A DNA stretch of 64,000 bases from positions 20,584,001-20,648,000 of the forward strand of contig CM106585.1 in assembly GCA_048013815.1 (NCBI GenBank). Reading direction: 5' to 3'. The DNA is from Setoptus koraiensis. Taxonomy: Eukaryota; Arthropoda. Positions 1 through 10,197 of the stretch are shown one piece after another; the stretch's first letter is position 1; each line of letters starts with the position of its first letter. The translations under genes were made by a program, and so were the position numbers. The notes under the pieces were generated by a model. The model did not search any database and had not been told where the DNA came from. It saw nothing but the letters and a program-made list of their open reading frames with translations.

Positions 1-360
1 NNNNNNNNNNNNNNNNNNNNNNNNNNNNNNNNNNNNNNNNNNNNNNNNNNNNNNNNNNNNNNNNNNNNNNNNNNNNNNNNNNNNNNNNNNNNNNNNNNNN
101 NNNNNNNNNNNNNNNNNNNNNNNNNNNNNNNNNNNNNNNNNNNNNNNNNNNNNNNNNNNNNNNNNNNNNNNNNNNNNNNNNNNNNNNNNNNNNNNNNNNN
201 NNNNNNNNNNNNNNNNNNNNNNNNNNNNNNNNNNNNNNNNNNNNNNNNNNNNNNNNNNNNNNNNNNNNNNNNNNNNNNNNNNNNNNNNNNNNNNNNNNNN
301 NNNNNNNNNNNNNNNNNNNNNNNNNNNNNNNNNNNNNNNNNNNNNNNNNNNNNNNNNNNN
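1..360. other. Assembly gap (unknown bases)
   Basis: All 360 positions are N. The gap removes the upstream exons of the riboflavin kinase gene that begins the readable sequence. Confidence 1.
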
Positions 361-689
361 AATTGAGGGAAAAATTAATATTCCCCGTCTACAAGATGGT
401 ATGCAGTATTGGCTATAATCCTCAATACAAAAACGAGCAACGTTCTTTGGAAGTGCATCTTTTGAATCCTTTCAAATTCAACTTCTACAATTCGCACCTA
501 AAAGTTGTCATCTGTGGCAAAGAACGAGATCAGTGCACATACAAATCGCTGGACGAATTGAAAGAGGCCATCAGGAAAGATGTAGATTTTTCGAGGACAG
601 TACTGAGCGACATTAAATGGAAAACTATAAAAGAAGGGAGTTTCTTTGAGTCTAGCAACATAGAAAGTACAAATGATAGTAGTAATTGA
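361..689 (+). CDS. RFK: Riboflavin kinase, C-terminal part (5' end lost in gap)
   Basis: Riboflavin kinase phosphorylates riboflavin to FMN using ATP. The visible frame carries the family's C-terminal half: a KMVCSIGYNPQYKN segment matching the animal KMVVSIGWNPYYKN motif, followed by a SLEVHLL stretch matching METHIMH, where the family's active-site Glu and His sit, then FNFYNSHLKVVICG and a helical tail. The first few codons (to about 390) do not resemble the family and may be intron or a divergent exon end; the true splice acceptor cannot be placed because of the gap. The stop is TGA at 687-689. About 100 of the usual 150 residues are present. The tail after the last helix is Ser/Asn-rich and unremarkable. 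Identification rests on motif recall, with good agreement over about 75 residues. Confidence 0.85.
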
Positions 690-834
690 TTCCTTGGAGG
701 ATTTACAACTACAATGAGCGTCTCGGACAGCATATTAAGTCAAAAGTATTTATGTGATTCAGAGAGGGTTATATTGATTGTAGCAATCGTTAAACTAGCA
801 AAATTATTATTTTATGTAATTAGTAGGTATTTGT

Positions 835-840
835 AATAAA
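835..840 (+). promoter_or_regulatory. Poly(A) signal AATAAA for riboflavin kinase
   Basis: Canonical AATAAA about 145 bases after the RFK stop codon, in AT-rich sequence. No competing signal is seen before it. Confidence 0.6.
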
Positions 841-1533
841 AATATAATAGATAAAAATTTTCATTTTCACATTTATGGCAAGTAATAGATATTTTGCAGA
901 AAAAGAGATAGCTATCGAGTTATTTTCGGTTGTTAACTTGGTGTGGTCACATTTTTGACGATTTTCATGTTTGAATCTACCGCCGGTTAGTCTGGTCTCG
1001 CTAGTGGGGGAAAGTATAGTTACTTGTCCGTACTCATGTTCGTTGTGGTATGGTTGTGTGCACATACCGGATAAGGCTGAATCACGGTGTTTGCGCACAA
1101 TTTTGCGCTCAAGCGTTGGCCGGCCATGCACAGATAAAGAAGCGTGCACCACACAAAAACGCGTGTAATATAATGCCTCTATTATTCACATCGTTGTTTA
1201 TCGTCCAATCGCGCCGATATTCACAAGAGTCGCTGCTTTCATGCATGCTGCTGCAGGACATACCAACAATATAATTATTACTAATACCATTAATAATATA
1301 TATAGCCACGAATAATTTAGAACCACATCAATAATATTAAAATATTCAAAATAATTGACCAGATATTCCTAAATTAAAAACGAACAAAACAATTTTATAT
1401 TATTATTTGTTCTAATACTAATTGTTCAACATAGCTCACCATCCGACTACTATTAATACGGCAACACGAAATAATATTTTATTTCAAGTGACAATATAAT
1501 ACAAGCACCCCATACACTACTCTACGATATATC
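841..1533. other. Intergenic region, RFK 3' end to SRSF1 start
   Basis: AT-rich, with a slightly GC-richer patch at about 960-1160. It must hold the SRSF1-like promoter and 5' leader. No conserved coding frame, tRNA or repeat is recognised; short frames here are not protein-like. Confidence 0.6.
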
Positions 1534-2820
1534 ATGTCTCGTCGAGACAATTTAAGCCGAATCTACGTTGGCAATCTGCCACCAGATGTACGCACAAAAG
1601 ATCTTGAGGACTTGTTTTACAAATTCGGCAAAATTGCCTTCATTGATCTAAAAACCCGCCGTGGACCACCATTTGCATTTGTCGAATTTGTTGACTACAG
1701 AGACGCCGAAGACGCTGTCCGAAGCAGAGATGGAAAAGATTGGGATGGATACAGACTTAGAGTTGAATTTCCCCGCGGCCGTGAACGAACCTCTAATTTC
1801 AACAGAAATGGATCTAAATCTAGCCGTGGAGGCCCACCACAGCGTCGATCAAAGTATCGCGTGTCTGTTTCAGGTAACTATACCGTTCTATTTTACAATA
1901 CATATCAAACAACTATTATGCACACACATGTTAATTTTCTCTGCACAACCTACTCTATTCTTGATTAATCTAGGATTACCCCCAAGCGGCAGCTGGCAGG
2001 ACTTGAAGGATCATATGCGTGAAGTTGGTGAGGTTTGTTTTGCCGATGTCTACAAAGGTGGCGAAGGCGTTGTAGAATTCCTTAGATATGACGACATGAA
2101 GTATGCTTTGAAGAAACTCAACAACAGTAGATTTCGTTCGCATGAAGGAGAGCAATCGTACATAAAACGTAAGTATAATTGAATAACTATTACAATTTTC
2201 TCCTACATCTTTGCAAATCTCTCTTACTAAGAATGAATTACGCCGCTCTACAATTCCAACACCTAACAGTTCGCGAGGATGCCGGAGGAGATTCAAGGAG
2301 TCGCTCAAGAACACGCTCGCGCTCCATAAGTCCAGTTTCTAAGAAACGCGGATCACCATCTTATTCACCCGCAAGGAAGCGGTCGCCATCAGATTCAAGA
2401 TCGCGTTCATATTCAAGATCTCCAAGAAAGAGCAAGCGCTCTCACAGAGCTAGAACTCGCTCTCGTACCCGCTCACCTTCTAGATCTCGTAGTCGTTCTG
2501 CTTCGCGATCGCATTCACGCTCGCGCTCAGGTTCGAGATCAACTAGATCGCGTAGGTCTAGATCAGCTTCTAGATCCTCACGATCAGTAACTCGTTCACC
2601 TCGCGGCAAAGCATCTCCAGCACGCTCTTCCGACAGGGGCTCTAGAAGTCCTTTTGTTTCATCGGATAAAGCTAAGAACTCGCGCTCACGCTCACGAGAT
2701 CGATCAAGATCAGCGTCGAGACACTCCAAATCAGGGACACCATCCAAAACGCCATCGAGATCAGGGTCGCCTAGATCCAAATCGATATCTCCAGCGTCTC
2801 CAGCGAAATCAGAAAATTAA
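1534..2820 (+). CDS. SRSF1: SRSF1/SF2-type SR splicing factor (3 exons)
   Basis: A nuclear SR protein that binds exonic enhancers and recruits spliceosome components. Exons are 1534-1873, 1974-2168 and 2270-2820. Joining them at GT-AG borders (both introns phase 1) gives one open frame of 361 residues. RRM1 starts near residue 9 with RNP2 IYVGNL and RNP1 PFAFVEF. The linker is Arg/Gly-rich. The second, pseudo-RRM carries the family hallmark SWQDLKDHM just after intron 1, then VCFADVY and [10 protein letters not shown]. Everything after about residue 180 is an RS domain of roughly 180 residues, far longer than in human SRSF1 (248 residues in total). The ATG at 1534 gives the family start [16 protein letters not shown]. 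Introns are only about 100 bases long, and reading through either gives early stops. The gene faces a minus-strand gene tail to tail. Confidence 0.92.
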
Positions 2821-2900
2821 TTGAGAACAACACAAACATGTTTATATATACACCTCTTATATGAGTAGTATAAAAGTAAATGTAAGGAATCGGATTAGGC

Positions 2901-2906
2901 TTTATT
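2901..2906 (-). promoter_or_regulatory. Poly(A) signal for the minus-strand gene at 2967-3368
   Basis: TTTATT on the plus strand reads AATAAA on the minus strand, about 60 bases after the stop of the small minus-strand gene. It supports that gene being real. The SRSF1-like stop codon is only 80 bases away. Confidence 0.5.
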
Positions 2907-2966
2907 CAATTCTCTCTTGATACATCATAAATACTAATATACATGATATTATTGGACCAAATCCAA

Positions 2967-3368
2967 CTATGTATTACGTCTTCTCGTATGGTAGGCGCTA
3001 AATGCCTGATGATGAGGCTTTTTAAATTTTGTGGGACCACGTTGCGAGGCGGGAGTCCACTTTTTGTCGCTAGAACCTGTTGAGGAAAAACTAGGATCCT
3101 CAGGAGGATCCAAGGATTTTTTGACACATCTCGGACAAGGCGGGTTGTTAGCCATTATTTGTTTGACGTTGGTCCTCAGGTGATGTTCCACAGCCTTTTG
3201 TAAGCGAATAACGCCTGATGATGAAATGGATTCCTGGGACCCACATTGGGATTCCTTTTCGGAACTTGAGGTCATCGTGAAAAACCTAGGCAATGTTGAG
3301 TATACAACTAATGTTGAAAGTTGATTTTTGATACAACTCTGCAGTTCGGTTAACTCCTCTATATTCAT
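2967..3368 (-). CDS. Unrecognised 133-residue protein with a CPRC motif
   Basis: I do not recognise this protein. The frame runs from ATG at 3368 to the stop at 2967. An internal Met at about 3278, which opens a Ser/Glu-rich stretch, is an alternative start giving 103 residues. The middle has an amphipathic helix-like segment (VIRLQKAVEHHLRTNVKQIM) followed by NNPPCPRC. The C-terminus is basic (FKKPHHQ, YHTRRRNT) and could be nuclear. Only one CxxC pair is present, so a complete zinc site would need dimerisation or other ligands. Support for a real gene: a minus-strand AATAAA downstream, position in a compact gene block, and composition unlike a reverse shadow of any neighbour. No intron is evident. 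Function unknown. Confidence 0.5.
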   Translation of the reverse strand: MNIEELTELQSCIKNQLSTLVVYSTLPRFFTMTSSSEKESQCGSQESISSSGVIRLQKAVEHHLRTNVKQIMANNPPCPRCVKKSLDPPEDPSFSSTGSSDKKWTPASQRGPTKFKKPHHQAFSAYHTRRRNT

Positions 3369-3795
3369 CTATGACAGTATCCAGTTTGTGTGCTAATACT
3401 CTCTGACCAAACAAAAGTCGCCTTAAAGTGAATGAAAGCAAACAAGCTTTCTTGCTGCAGTGCGAAGGAAGGGCTCATCCGAGCGCTCTCGACCATCGTT
3501 AACGAATGCTATAGTTGTGCGCCGGTTTTGCACAGATATTTCCTCTGTGCAGGCCACGGTCGCCGTTCACGAAAGAAAAAAAAATGAATTGCATATATTC
3601 TGATATATGATTCACTACGAATTGAATCAATTTTTCGTCAAATACATATTCACCTTTGCCTGTCTTTTAGCCCAACAAATTTATATTCTTTAATCATCTA
3701 CTCGAGACACCCCTCAAGGAACGCGCCAGAAAAATATCCCATTTGATTTTGAATAAAGTATTTTCCAAGCCTATAACTTGCTCATATTACTCGAC
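3369..3795. other. Divergent promoter region, unknown gene / PHF5A
   Basis: 427 bases between two genes that point away from each other. It contains an A-rich run near 3575 and moderately GC-rich sequence at 3420-3560. No TATA box or conserved element can be assigned with confidence. Confidence 0.5.
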
Positions 3796-4128
3796 ATGGC
3801 CAAGCATCATCCGGATCTCATATTTTGCAGAAAGCAGCCCGGAGTTGCAGTTGGTAGATTGTGTGAGAAATGTGACGGGAAATGCGTCATCTGTGATTCA
3901 TATGTCAGGCCCTGCACATTGGTTAGAATTTGTGACGAATGCAACTATGGATCATATCAAGGGAGATGTGTGATTTGCGGAGGCCCAGGTGTAAGTGACG
4001 CATACTACTGCAAGGAATGCACAATATTGGAAAAAGACCGTGACGGCTGTCCTAAGATTGTGAATTTGGGCAGCGCTAAAACGGATCTATTTTACGAAAG
4101 GAAAAAATACGGCTTTAAGCGGAGGTAG
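3796..4128 (+). CDS. PHF5A: PHF5A, SF3b complex subunit (SF3b14b)
   Basis: A core component of the U2 snRNP SF3b complex, which recognises the intron branch point; also linked to transcription elongation. The 110-residue product has exactly the family length and is nearly colinear with other animals: [16 protein letters not shown] at the start, then a chain of CxxC zinc-binding pairs ([29 protein letters not shown]), ending [13 protein letters not shown]. The ATG at 3796 is chosen because it gives the invariant N-terminus; upstream codons in frame are not conserved. The gene is intronless here and sits between a divergent unknown gene and METTL16 on the same strand. Confidence 0.97.
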   Translation: MAKHHPDLIFCRKQPGVAVGRLCEKCDGKCVICDSYVRPCTLVRICDECNYGSYQGRCVICGGPGVSDAYYCKECTILEKDRDGCPKIVNLGSAKTDLFYERKKYGFKRR

Positions 4129-4225
4129 CATCGGCAGCCTGGGGCCTTTGCTTTGGCTGTTCTAACACCGATCTCAACATTTTCTCAAAACATTTTTCGT
4201 TTCATTGAACCTATCCTCTCCAACA

Positions 4226-4231
4226 AATAAA
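4226..4231 (+). promoter_or_regulatory. Poly(A) signal AATAAA for PHF5A
   Basis: AATAAA about 100 bases after the PHF5A stop, followed by further A-rich sequence. The remaining bases to 4548 are the METTL16 upstream region; nothing else is seen in them. Confidence 0.65.
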
Positions 4232-4548
4232 GATAAAATCATGAATTGTTCCCAGCCATTTTGTCATCTATGAAACGAATGTAATTACTTATCCATTAAC
4301 TCGCATGTATGGTTTCGATGTCAATGTACTTTGAAATGGCTCATGATACTGAACACATGAGTGCTTGTCTCCTTTTCCCGGCACATGCTCTTTCAGGTGC
4401 ACGTGGTGTTCAAGCAAGAAAATACTTCATCACGTCATCAGATTCCATTGTTCTAGCTTGTGTTATGCCAACATTATGATCACATTTCTTGCTTTTCATT
4501 TACTTGTCACGTAACATCTATAAATCCAGCACAAATTTAAGCCTCACA

Positions 4549-6331
4549 ATGCCCCACTATAACAATTTCATGCATCGAAACAATGTTTTCAGGAGGAAGC
4601 CGGACTATAAAAATTTAGCCCTAGAATTCAAAGAGCTGAGCCGACACATGACAGTAGGATTAAGGGGTAAACTTCGTTATAATTTCGACGATCCAGAGGC
4701 TCTGAGGGCGTTTACGTGTGCCTTAATGAAAAGTCAATTTCAAAAGGAATTAGTGCTCCCCACAAATAGATTGATCCCAGCAATACCTCAACGCCTAAAT
4801 TACATCTGCTGGTTAGAGGATCTAATTCAGCTCTTGAATGTTAGTCTCAATGACTCAATTACCGGATTGGATATGGGCACCGGGGCGAGTTGTATATTTC
4901 CCATTCTTGGTGCCCATCGAAATTTAAATTGGAATTTTATAGCGGTTGAAGTTGACAATGAGTCGACGGAGTACGCCATTGAAAATGTTCAACGAAATGG
5001 TTTAGATGATAGAATTAGAGGTTTGTAGAACGATTGACTGGGCTCACTGAAGCCTTGCTCACACTTTGTTGGTGCTATTCAACCAACTGATTTGATTCTT
5101 TGTTACTCTTGTCTCCTAAACGCATACAGTGACGCAAATTGACGCCTCGGCGCAAATATCCGACATTGTCCAATCAAGTGAGAGGAGGCCGGTACATTTC
5201 ATCACGTGCAATCCACCTTTTTTTGATCAAGAATACAATGGACCAAATAGTGCCAGGGAAGATACTAGCGATGACGGTATGGAAATCTGTGGTAGACCTA
5301 AGTCAAAATCTAACACGGCCGATGTGAGAGAGGCAGTCACAGAAGGAGGTGAGATCAGATTTGTGAAAAATATACTCAATCAGAGTGAAAATTGCAAGGA
5401 GGACGTCTTAATATTTACATCGATGCTAGGTCGCAAAAAAAGCCTACAGAATTTTAAGCGAGTTTTGGGCCACAACACGCAGATAAGTAGCTGGACTTGG
5501 GCAGAGTTATGTCAGGGAAAAACTATTCGTTACGCCATAGCATGGACATATGTTGCCGGCTTGAATTTGGAAAAGGCTCCCCCTCTCAGGTTGGGTAAAG
5601 CAAAGAAGTGGTCATTCAAGTTGCCTCCATCATCAAACGATATGAATGTTGAATTTGCCAAGAACGTTGGATTACTGAAGCAGCTGGTGACATTTGATTT
5701 GAAAATAGAGAAAATGAACATCTTACGTACATCTTCTCGGTCTTTCGAGTTCTCTCTGAGAACGCAACAACAGCCATGGCTCAATCAGAGAAGGAAACGT
5801 CGCGAGGAAGCCAGAATAAATGCAGACAACAAACAACCTGTGGAGAGCAAATCAAACATCGTTGTAGACATGAAAGATATATCCGATACAGCACTCCACA
5901 AATCATCATCAAAGGAATCATCACCCAGGACAATAGTAGATAAAAGCTCCTCCAATTCTGGTTCGGCTGAGTCTGAACAATCTAACATCCTAGGCAACTC
6001 TCTATCGGATCAACAGATTAGAAGGAAACGTAAATATTCAGACAGTGGCTCCTGTAATCGTTCTCATCAGGGTGATTCTAATGATTCGCCTGATGTTGAT
6101 GGGCTCTCAAAGGTAGAGGAGGATGGAGAGTATGATATGATTAAAAGATTACGAGTGAATGATGTCGAGGACAATGATGACAATACAAACTACCTGGTCC
6201 GTTGTAGATGTACTCTCACACGCGCAGGCCATGATTTATTTTTCGAGCTTCAGATAGAATATCCTTGCAGATCCTCCACTGCTGCTCACGATCTGTTCCA
6301 ATACTTCAAAAATAAGCTAACGAAGTCATGA
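4549..6331 (+). CDS. METTL16: METTL16, RNA N6-adenosine methyltransferase (2 exons)
   Basis: METTL16 methylates adenosines in U6 snRNA and in SAM-synthetase (MAT2A) mRNA hairpins. Exons 4549-5020 and 5130-6331 join at a GT-AG intron (phase 1) to give 557 residues, close to human METTL16 (562). Visible family marks are DPEALRAFTCALMK, RLIPAIPQRLNYICWLEDL, the SAM-binding loop GLDMGTGASCIFPILGA, the catalytic NPPFF motif in exon 2, and the EGGEIRFVKNIL segment. Further on come SSWTWAELCQGKTIRYAIAW and a C-terminal VCR-like block (YLVRCRCTLTRAGHDLFFEL). The middle is a Ser/Lys/Asp-rich linker. The ATG at 4549 precedes the usual MHxRN-type start; a second Met at 4570 is also possible. It converges on BBS5, with 18 bases between stops. 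Confidence 0.93.
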
Positions 6332-6349
6332 AAACCAACATCTTATTTA

Positions 6350-8365
6350 TCAGCCATCCATCCTCCAAATGGTTTCTACGTCTGTTTCGCCGGGCTTCCC
6401 CTCAAACGCCAAACAAGTTCCTTCAGTCATAATGGTGTCAGAGTCGTTGCAGGGAAAGTTTTGGATCAATGAACGGATGACATATACATTATTATTATTT
6501 GGAAATTAATTGTTAACTAATTTTAATTTTAAAATTATCAATACTTTGTTGGAAACGATTGATGAGGAAGTAAGTACCCCAGATCCTGATTGAGCTATCT
6601 TTTAGAATTTTTCACACACACACCTAATTACATATAGTCACATAACTAGAAGGACTATCATTTTTGTAATAGAAAGATTTGGCTCATTTCTACAAAAAGA
6701 AACACTTCTATTCCATATCTGCCAATCTATCACAACCCTACTTTACTATATGCAGGTAGGTGTGAAAAAATCAGTCAGAACCTGAGATGCTTACTGCCTC
6801 ATTCATTCTTTCAGAAAAGTAAACAAAAATAAACAACTCTTACCTTTGTGATAGAACATGCGGCTTTCATCCGGTGCTGGCCCGCCAGTTTTATATCCTC
6901 TCTTGGTTGTATTCAACGAGTCAGTGTCGTCATTTACATCATCTTGACTATTGTCATCTACTGTGTCTGGCGCTGATGTATTGTAGATCAGCAGCGCTGT
7001 ATCAGATGAGTTAACATTTGATTTTATCATCTTGAATTGCTGCATCAGTTGTTTGCACTCATCGCAGAGTTCAGGCCCGAAACGAGGTGTCTCTGTATAG
7101 GTGTGGACTAAGTTGGATATTTGTTTGCATAAGGCTCTATAATTATTTAGTTGCCTAACAATCTCACCGGTGGTTTCCTTAGACACAGATCTTCTGTGAG
7201 TCTTCCCGTATTTGAATGGAATTCCACATACAGTGAAGCAGTTTGACATCAAATTGGAATAATAGATCACTTTCAGGTATATCTCATAGCTTGGTGGTCC
7301 TTTATTGTTATCTGTTGTAACCGATTCAACTGAGATGGCATAAGATTCATGAAAGGAGCGAAGAAGAGAATTGAATTGATATGGATAAGATTCATCAAAA
7401 TTGTAGATCAGGCATCTCTGATGAGCACCGACTAAGGATATCATTTTTACTCCACCTTGTGTATAGGGTATCGATATGTTTCCATTGTGATTCTTATTGG
7501 ACATCCAAATCAATCTGATGTTTGTCAAGACGAGAACACCATCCAACCACAAGCGATTTTTAGTCTTGTAACATACATTCGCAAATCTATCATGTATCTC
7601 CTCGCTAGTTAATAGATTGATATCACCGTTTCCATATGATAAGCCAGTGAGATTTATTCGGCATCGCCTAAATGATATTGTTGCCTTATATGCGTTCCAA
7701 ACTTTTAAAATCAAATCGCTCGGATTCAAGCTAAAGCGGTAGGCATAGCTTGTTGGAGCTATAGATTGCGTTGTGTCAGATTCGTCGTAACGTTTTCTTG
7801 TATTTGTCGTGGTAGTGGTCAAGTCATCCGAAGTTGTGTTATAGAAGCTAGTAATATTTGTTGGATCATTGCCATTTGCCAAAACTGAGGTAGAATCGTC
7901 GTTGGAAACTATAGGAGGAAAGTCAAATTTTTTGAATAGAAACTCATATTTCACCGATGCATACTGGGCAAGCACACAGATACTCTGTTGCGTTTCACCC
8001 AGAGCCGATTTTGTGGCACGTTGAAACGAGTTCAACACGGTCCCGAAACCGATGGAGATATTAATTTTTGGTTTGTCGTTGTGGATCCATATAACGCGCA
8101 TGTTGGTCACCTGTAATGTCCCCGACTGTCCCGAATTGCCTTTGATATCCTCGATGTGGTACGACGAACCTATTAAAACCTCTCCCTTTCCCAATGCCAG
8201 GCCAGAGGGTTTTAGGTCGAAGCGGAGAGTTTGGTCGCGCCATGACAGCGTTTTTGTTTCACTCAAATCTTGACCTTTTTTGAAGAATTGCCAAATAGCC
8301 GATGGCAACATGTCAGCAGACGGCCGATATTTCTGGCCGATATTGGTTGTATTTTCGCAAAACAA
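6350..8365 (-). CDS. BBS5: BBS5, BBSome subunit (2 exons)
   Basis: A BBSome subunit that binds phosphoinositides and helps move membrane cargo in cilia. The main exon runs 8365-6844; the last exon, 6420-6350, was found by splice logic. CACAAAG|GTAAG joins GAAG|GAACTTG in phase 1 and restores the family C-terminus (a CLAFEG...ETIWRM segment matching human GLAIEK...GLWEVM). The product is 530 residues, against 341 in human. There are two DM16/PH-like repeats: GEVLIGSSYHIEDIKGNSGQ with LQVTNMRVIWIH (about residues 60-115), and GVLVLTNIRLIW with ISIPYTQ (about 250-320). A Ser/Thr/Asn-rich insertion at about 150-205 and others explain the extra length. Met at 8311 is an alternative start closer to the human N-terminus. 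The intron (6421-6843) probably overlaps the METTL16 3' UTR. Confidence 0.9.
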
Positions 8366-9239
8366 AAAATATTATAACGCCAAGTTATGTGGCACATGGG
8401 CGTCTAGCGGTTGTAAACAAGACATTTAAAGAGGCATTCTGACTGAGGCGTCACCATGGATACCTATCGAAAATTGGTGCTTCCATTGCGGATGCACCAT
8501 GATTTGCATGCAAGCTGACACGAGATCATGAATAATCTAGTGAGTAACACTCTTTGACTATAATTATTCCATGTGTGTCTGTGTATTGGAATTAATGAAG
8601 TATCACTTGTATTTTTGTAACAAGGTAACCTAGAGCAACAACTGCTAGAGCCTTGTCCATGAGCTCTGACGAAAATGCTTGTTGTTGCAGTGAAAAAGTT
8701 TTGCTAACGTTAGTTGTTACAACGCTTGTTTCTTCGAGGGTTGCATTATAGGTCGGTCATTTAGTATCTTACAACTTGTGGAATAACAAAGTGGCGTGAT
8801 CAATTAAGTGTTTATTGCATATAGGTGAATGAGAGCAACAGCACCAGAGGATGATTGCAGCAGAGAGAAAGAAACAATTAAAACGGGCTGGTTTTGTAGC
8901 TGCAACAGCCCGAGTTTTTACCATGAGTTTGGCCAACAAAATTGTTTGAACAGCATCATAATGAAGTGACGATGGTGTTGTTGTTTGTGACGAGCTAATG
9001 GAATGCAGTATGAGCAGCAATCATATGATAGTAGAAGAATATTGATTGTCGATAATTGGCATTGCGTACGCACAACAATTGATTGAAAGATGCGAAAATA
9101 CAAAAGAATATTCTCAAGAACAACAACAATGGCCAATAGATATATAGGCAAAAGGCGCATGTATGGTGTTGTGTTATGGAATGAAATATGAGTTTATTAA
9201 TGATGAAAAAAGGAATGTTAATTGTTTTAATTGGTGCAT
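8366..9239. other. Intergenic region upstream of BBS5
   Basis: Sequence of intermediate composition. It should contain the BBS5 promoter in its first few hundred bases. No gene, repeat or RNA is recognised. Confidence 0.5.
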
Positions 9240-10171
9240 AGTGGCGCACACCACAACCACCAACGGCATCTCCGACAGCGGCATGTCCGACAACGGCAGC
9301 AACCAGTGTTGCCGGTATCGATGGTTGCGCTGCACTGCAAAGCGAAGAGCGAGAGAGATAATTCGTGGAAGGAGATATAATCTAGACTGTGCATACATGA
9401 ATGGATAATCGCCCGATTGATCGCACACTGGCATCTGTTTTAAATCTGGCAAAAGATTGTAATCGTCGGTAATTGATAATAGCCACGGGCATAAGCTCTC
9501 GAAGATGAGCAGAAGCCAGAATGTTTGGCCTAGTGGGTATACATCGGTGAGTGCATGCATATTGCAATCGATAGCAATAGGTGGCAGATTGGTTTGAGTA
9601 ACGACGAGAGTTGGTCAGTTAATTACAGCCTTTAATTGATAGAGCATGTTTCGGCATGGACGCTGTTGTTTGTTGGCACACAATGTCGGCCAGCAACTGT
9701 CGGCCTGCAAACAAGTTATGATAAGGTGACTTTTGTTGGCAGCCACTTACCTTTCAGCTAGTTAGTTTATGGTTGTGCGCGCTGACCTTTGAACAGGACA
9801 GTTAATTATTATTGATCAACAGCAACATTTATTAATGATGATACCGGGCTCATTAAGGGCGTCCGTTATCATGGGCAGTAGTTTGTGTTTTGGCTGGCAC
9901 TGCACCGGCCAGTGTATCAATTGATGGGCAGCCGGGCACAAACAAAGGATGGTCACAATCTGCTTGCGTATTATGTAAGTTGAATGCTACCGCTTCTATG
10001 CCGCGGCATATGTACTACATACATTACTCAATTTTGATTGGGTATTTTAATTTATTCACTCACCATGATCGATAGCATGCAACTAGCGATAGATTAGAGA
10101 GCCAGGTAATTGTCAGCAGGGTTTAGGTGATGCGCGACAGCGAGATAAGCGACAAGCCGGCAAGATGGCAT

Positions 10172-10197
10172 GAGAGAGAGAGAGAGAGAGAGAGAGA
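10172..10197. repeat. (GA)n microsatellite
   Basis: Uninterrupted GA dinucleotides over about 26 bases. Confidence 0.95.

Noticed and set aside
2442-2780. Minus-strand frame rich in Asp, Glu, Arg and Leu opposite the RS domain
   Set aside because: It is the antisense shadow of the serine/arginine codons of the SRSF1-like exon 3.
6421-6480. Protein-like minus-strand codons (NFPCNDSDTIM) just upstream of the BBS5 last exon
   Set aside because: They are in frame with the last exon, but no acceptor exists before them and an in-frame stop lies further upstream. The AG at 6421-6422 joins to the main exon and gives the better family match.
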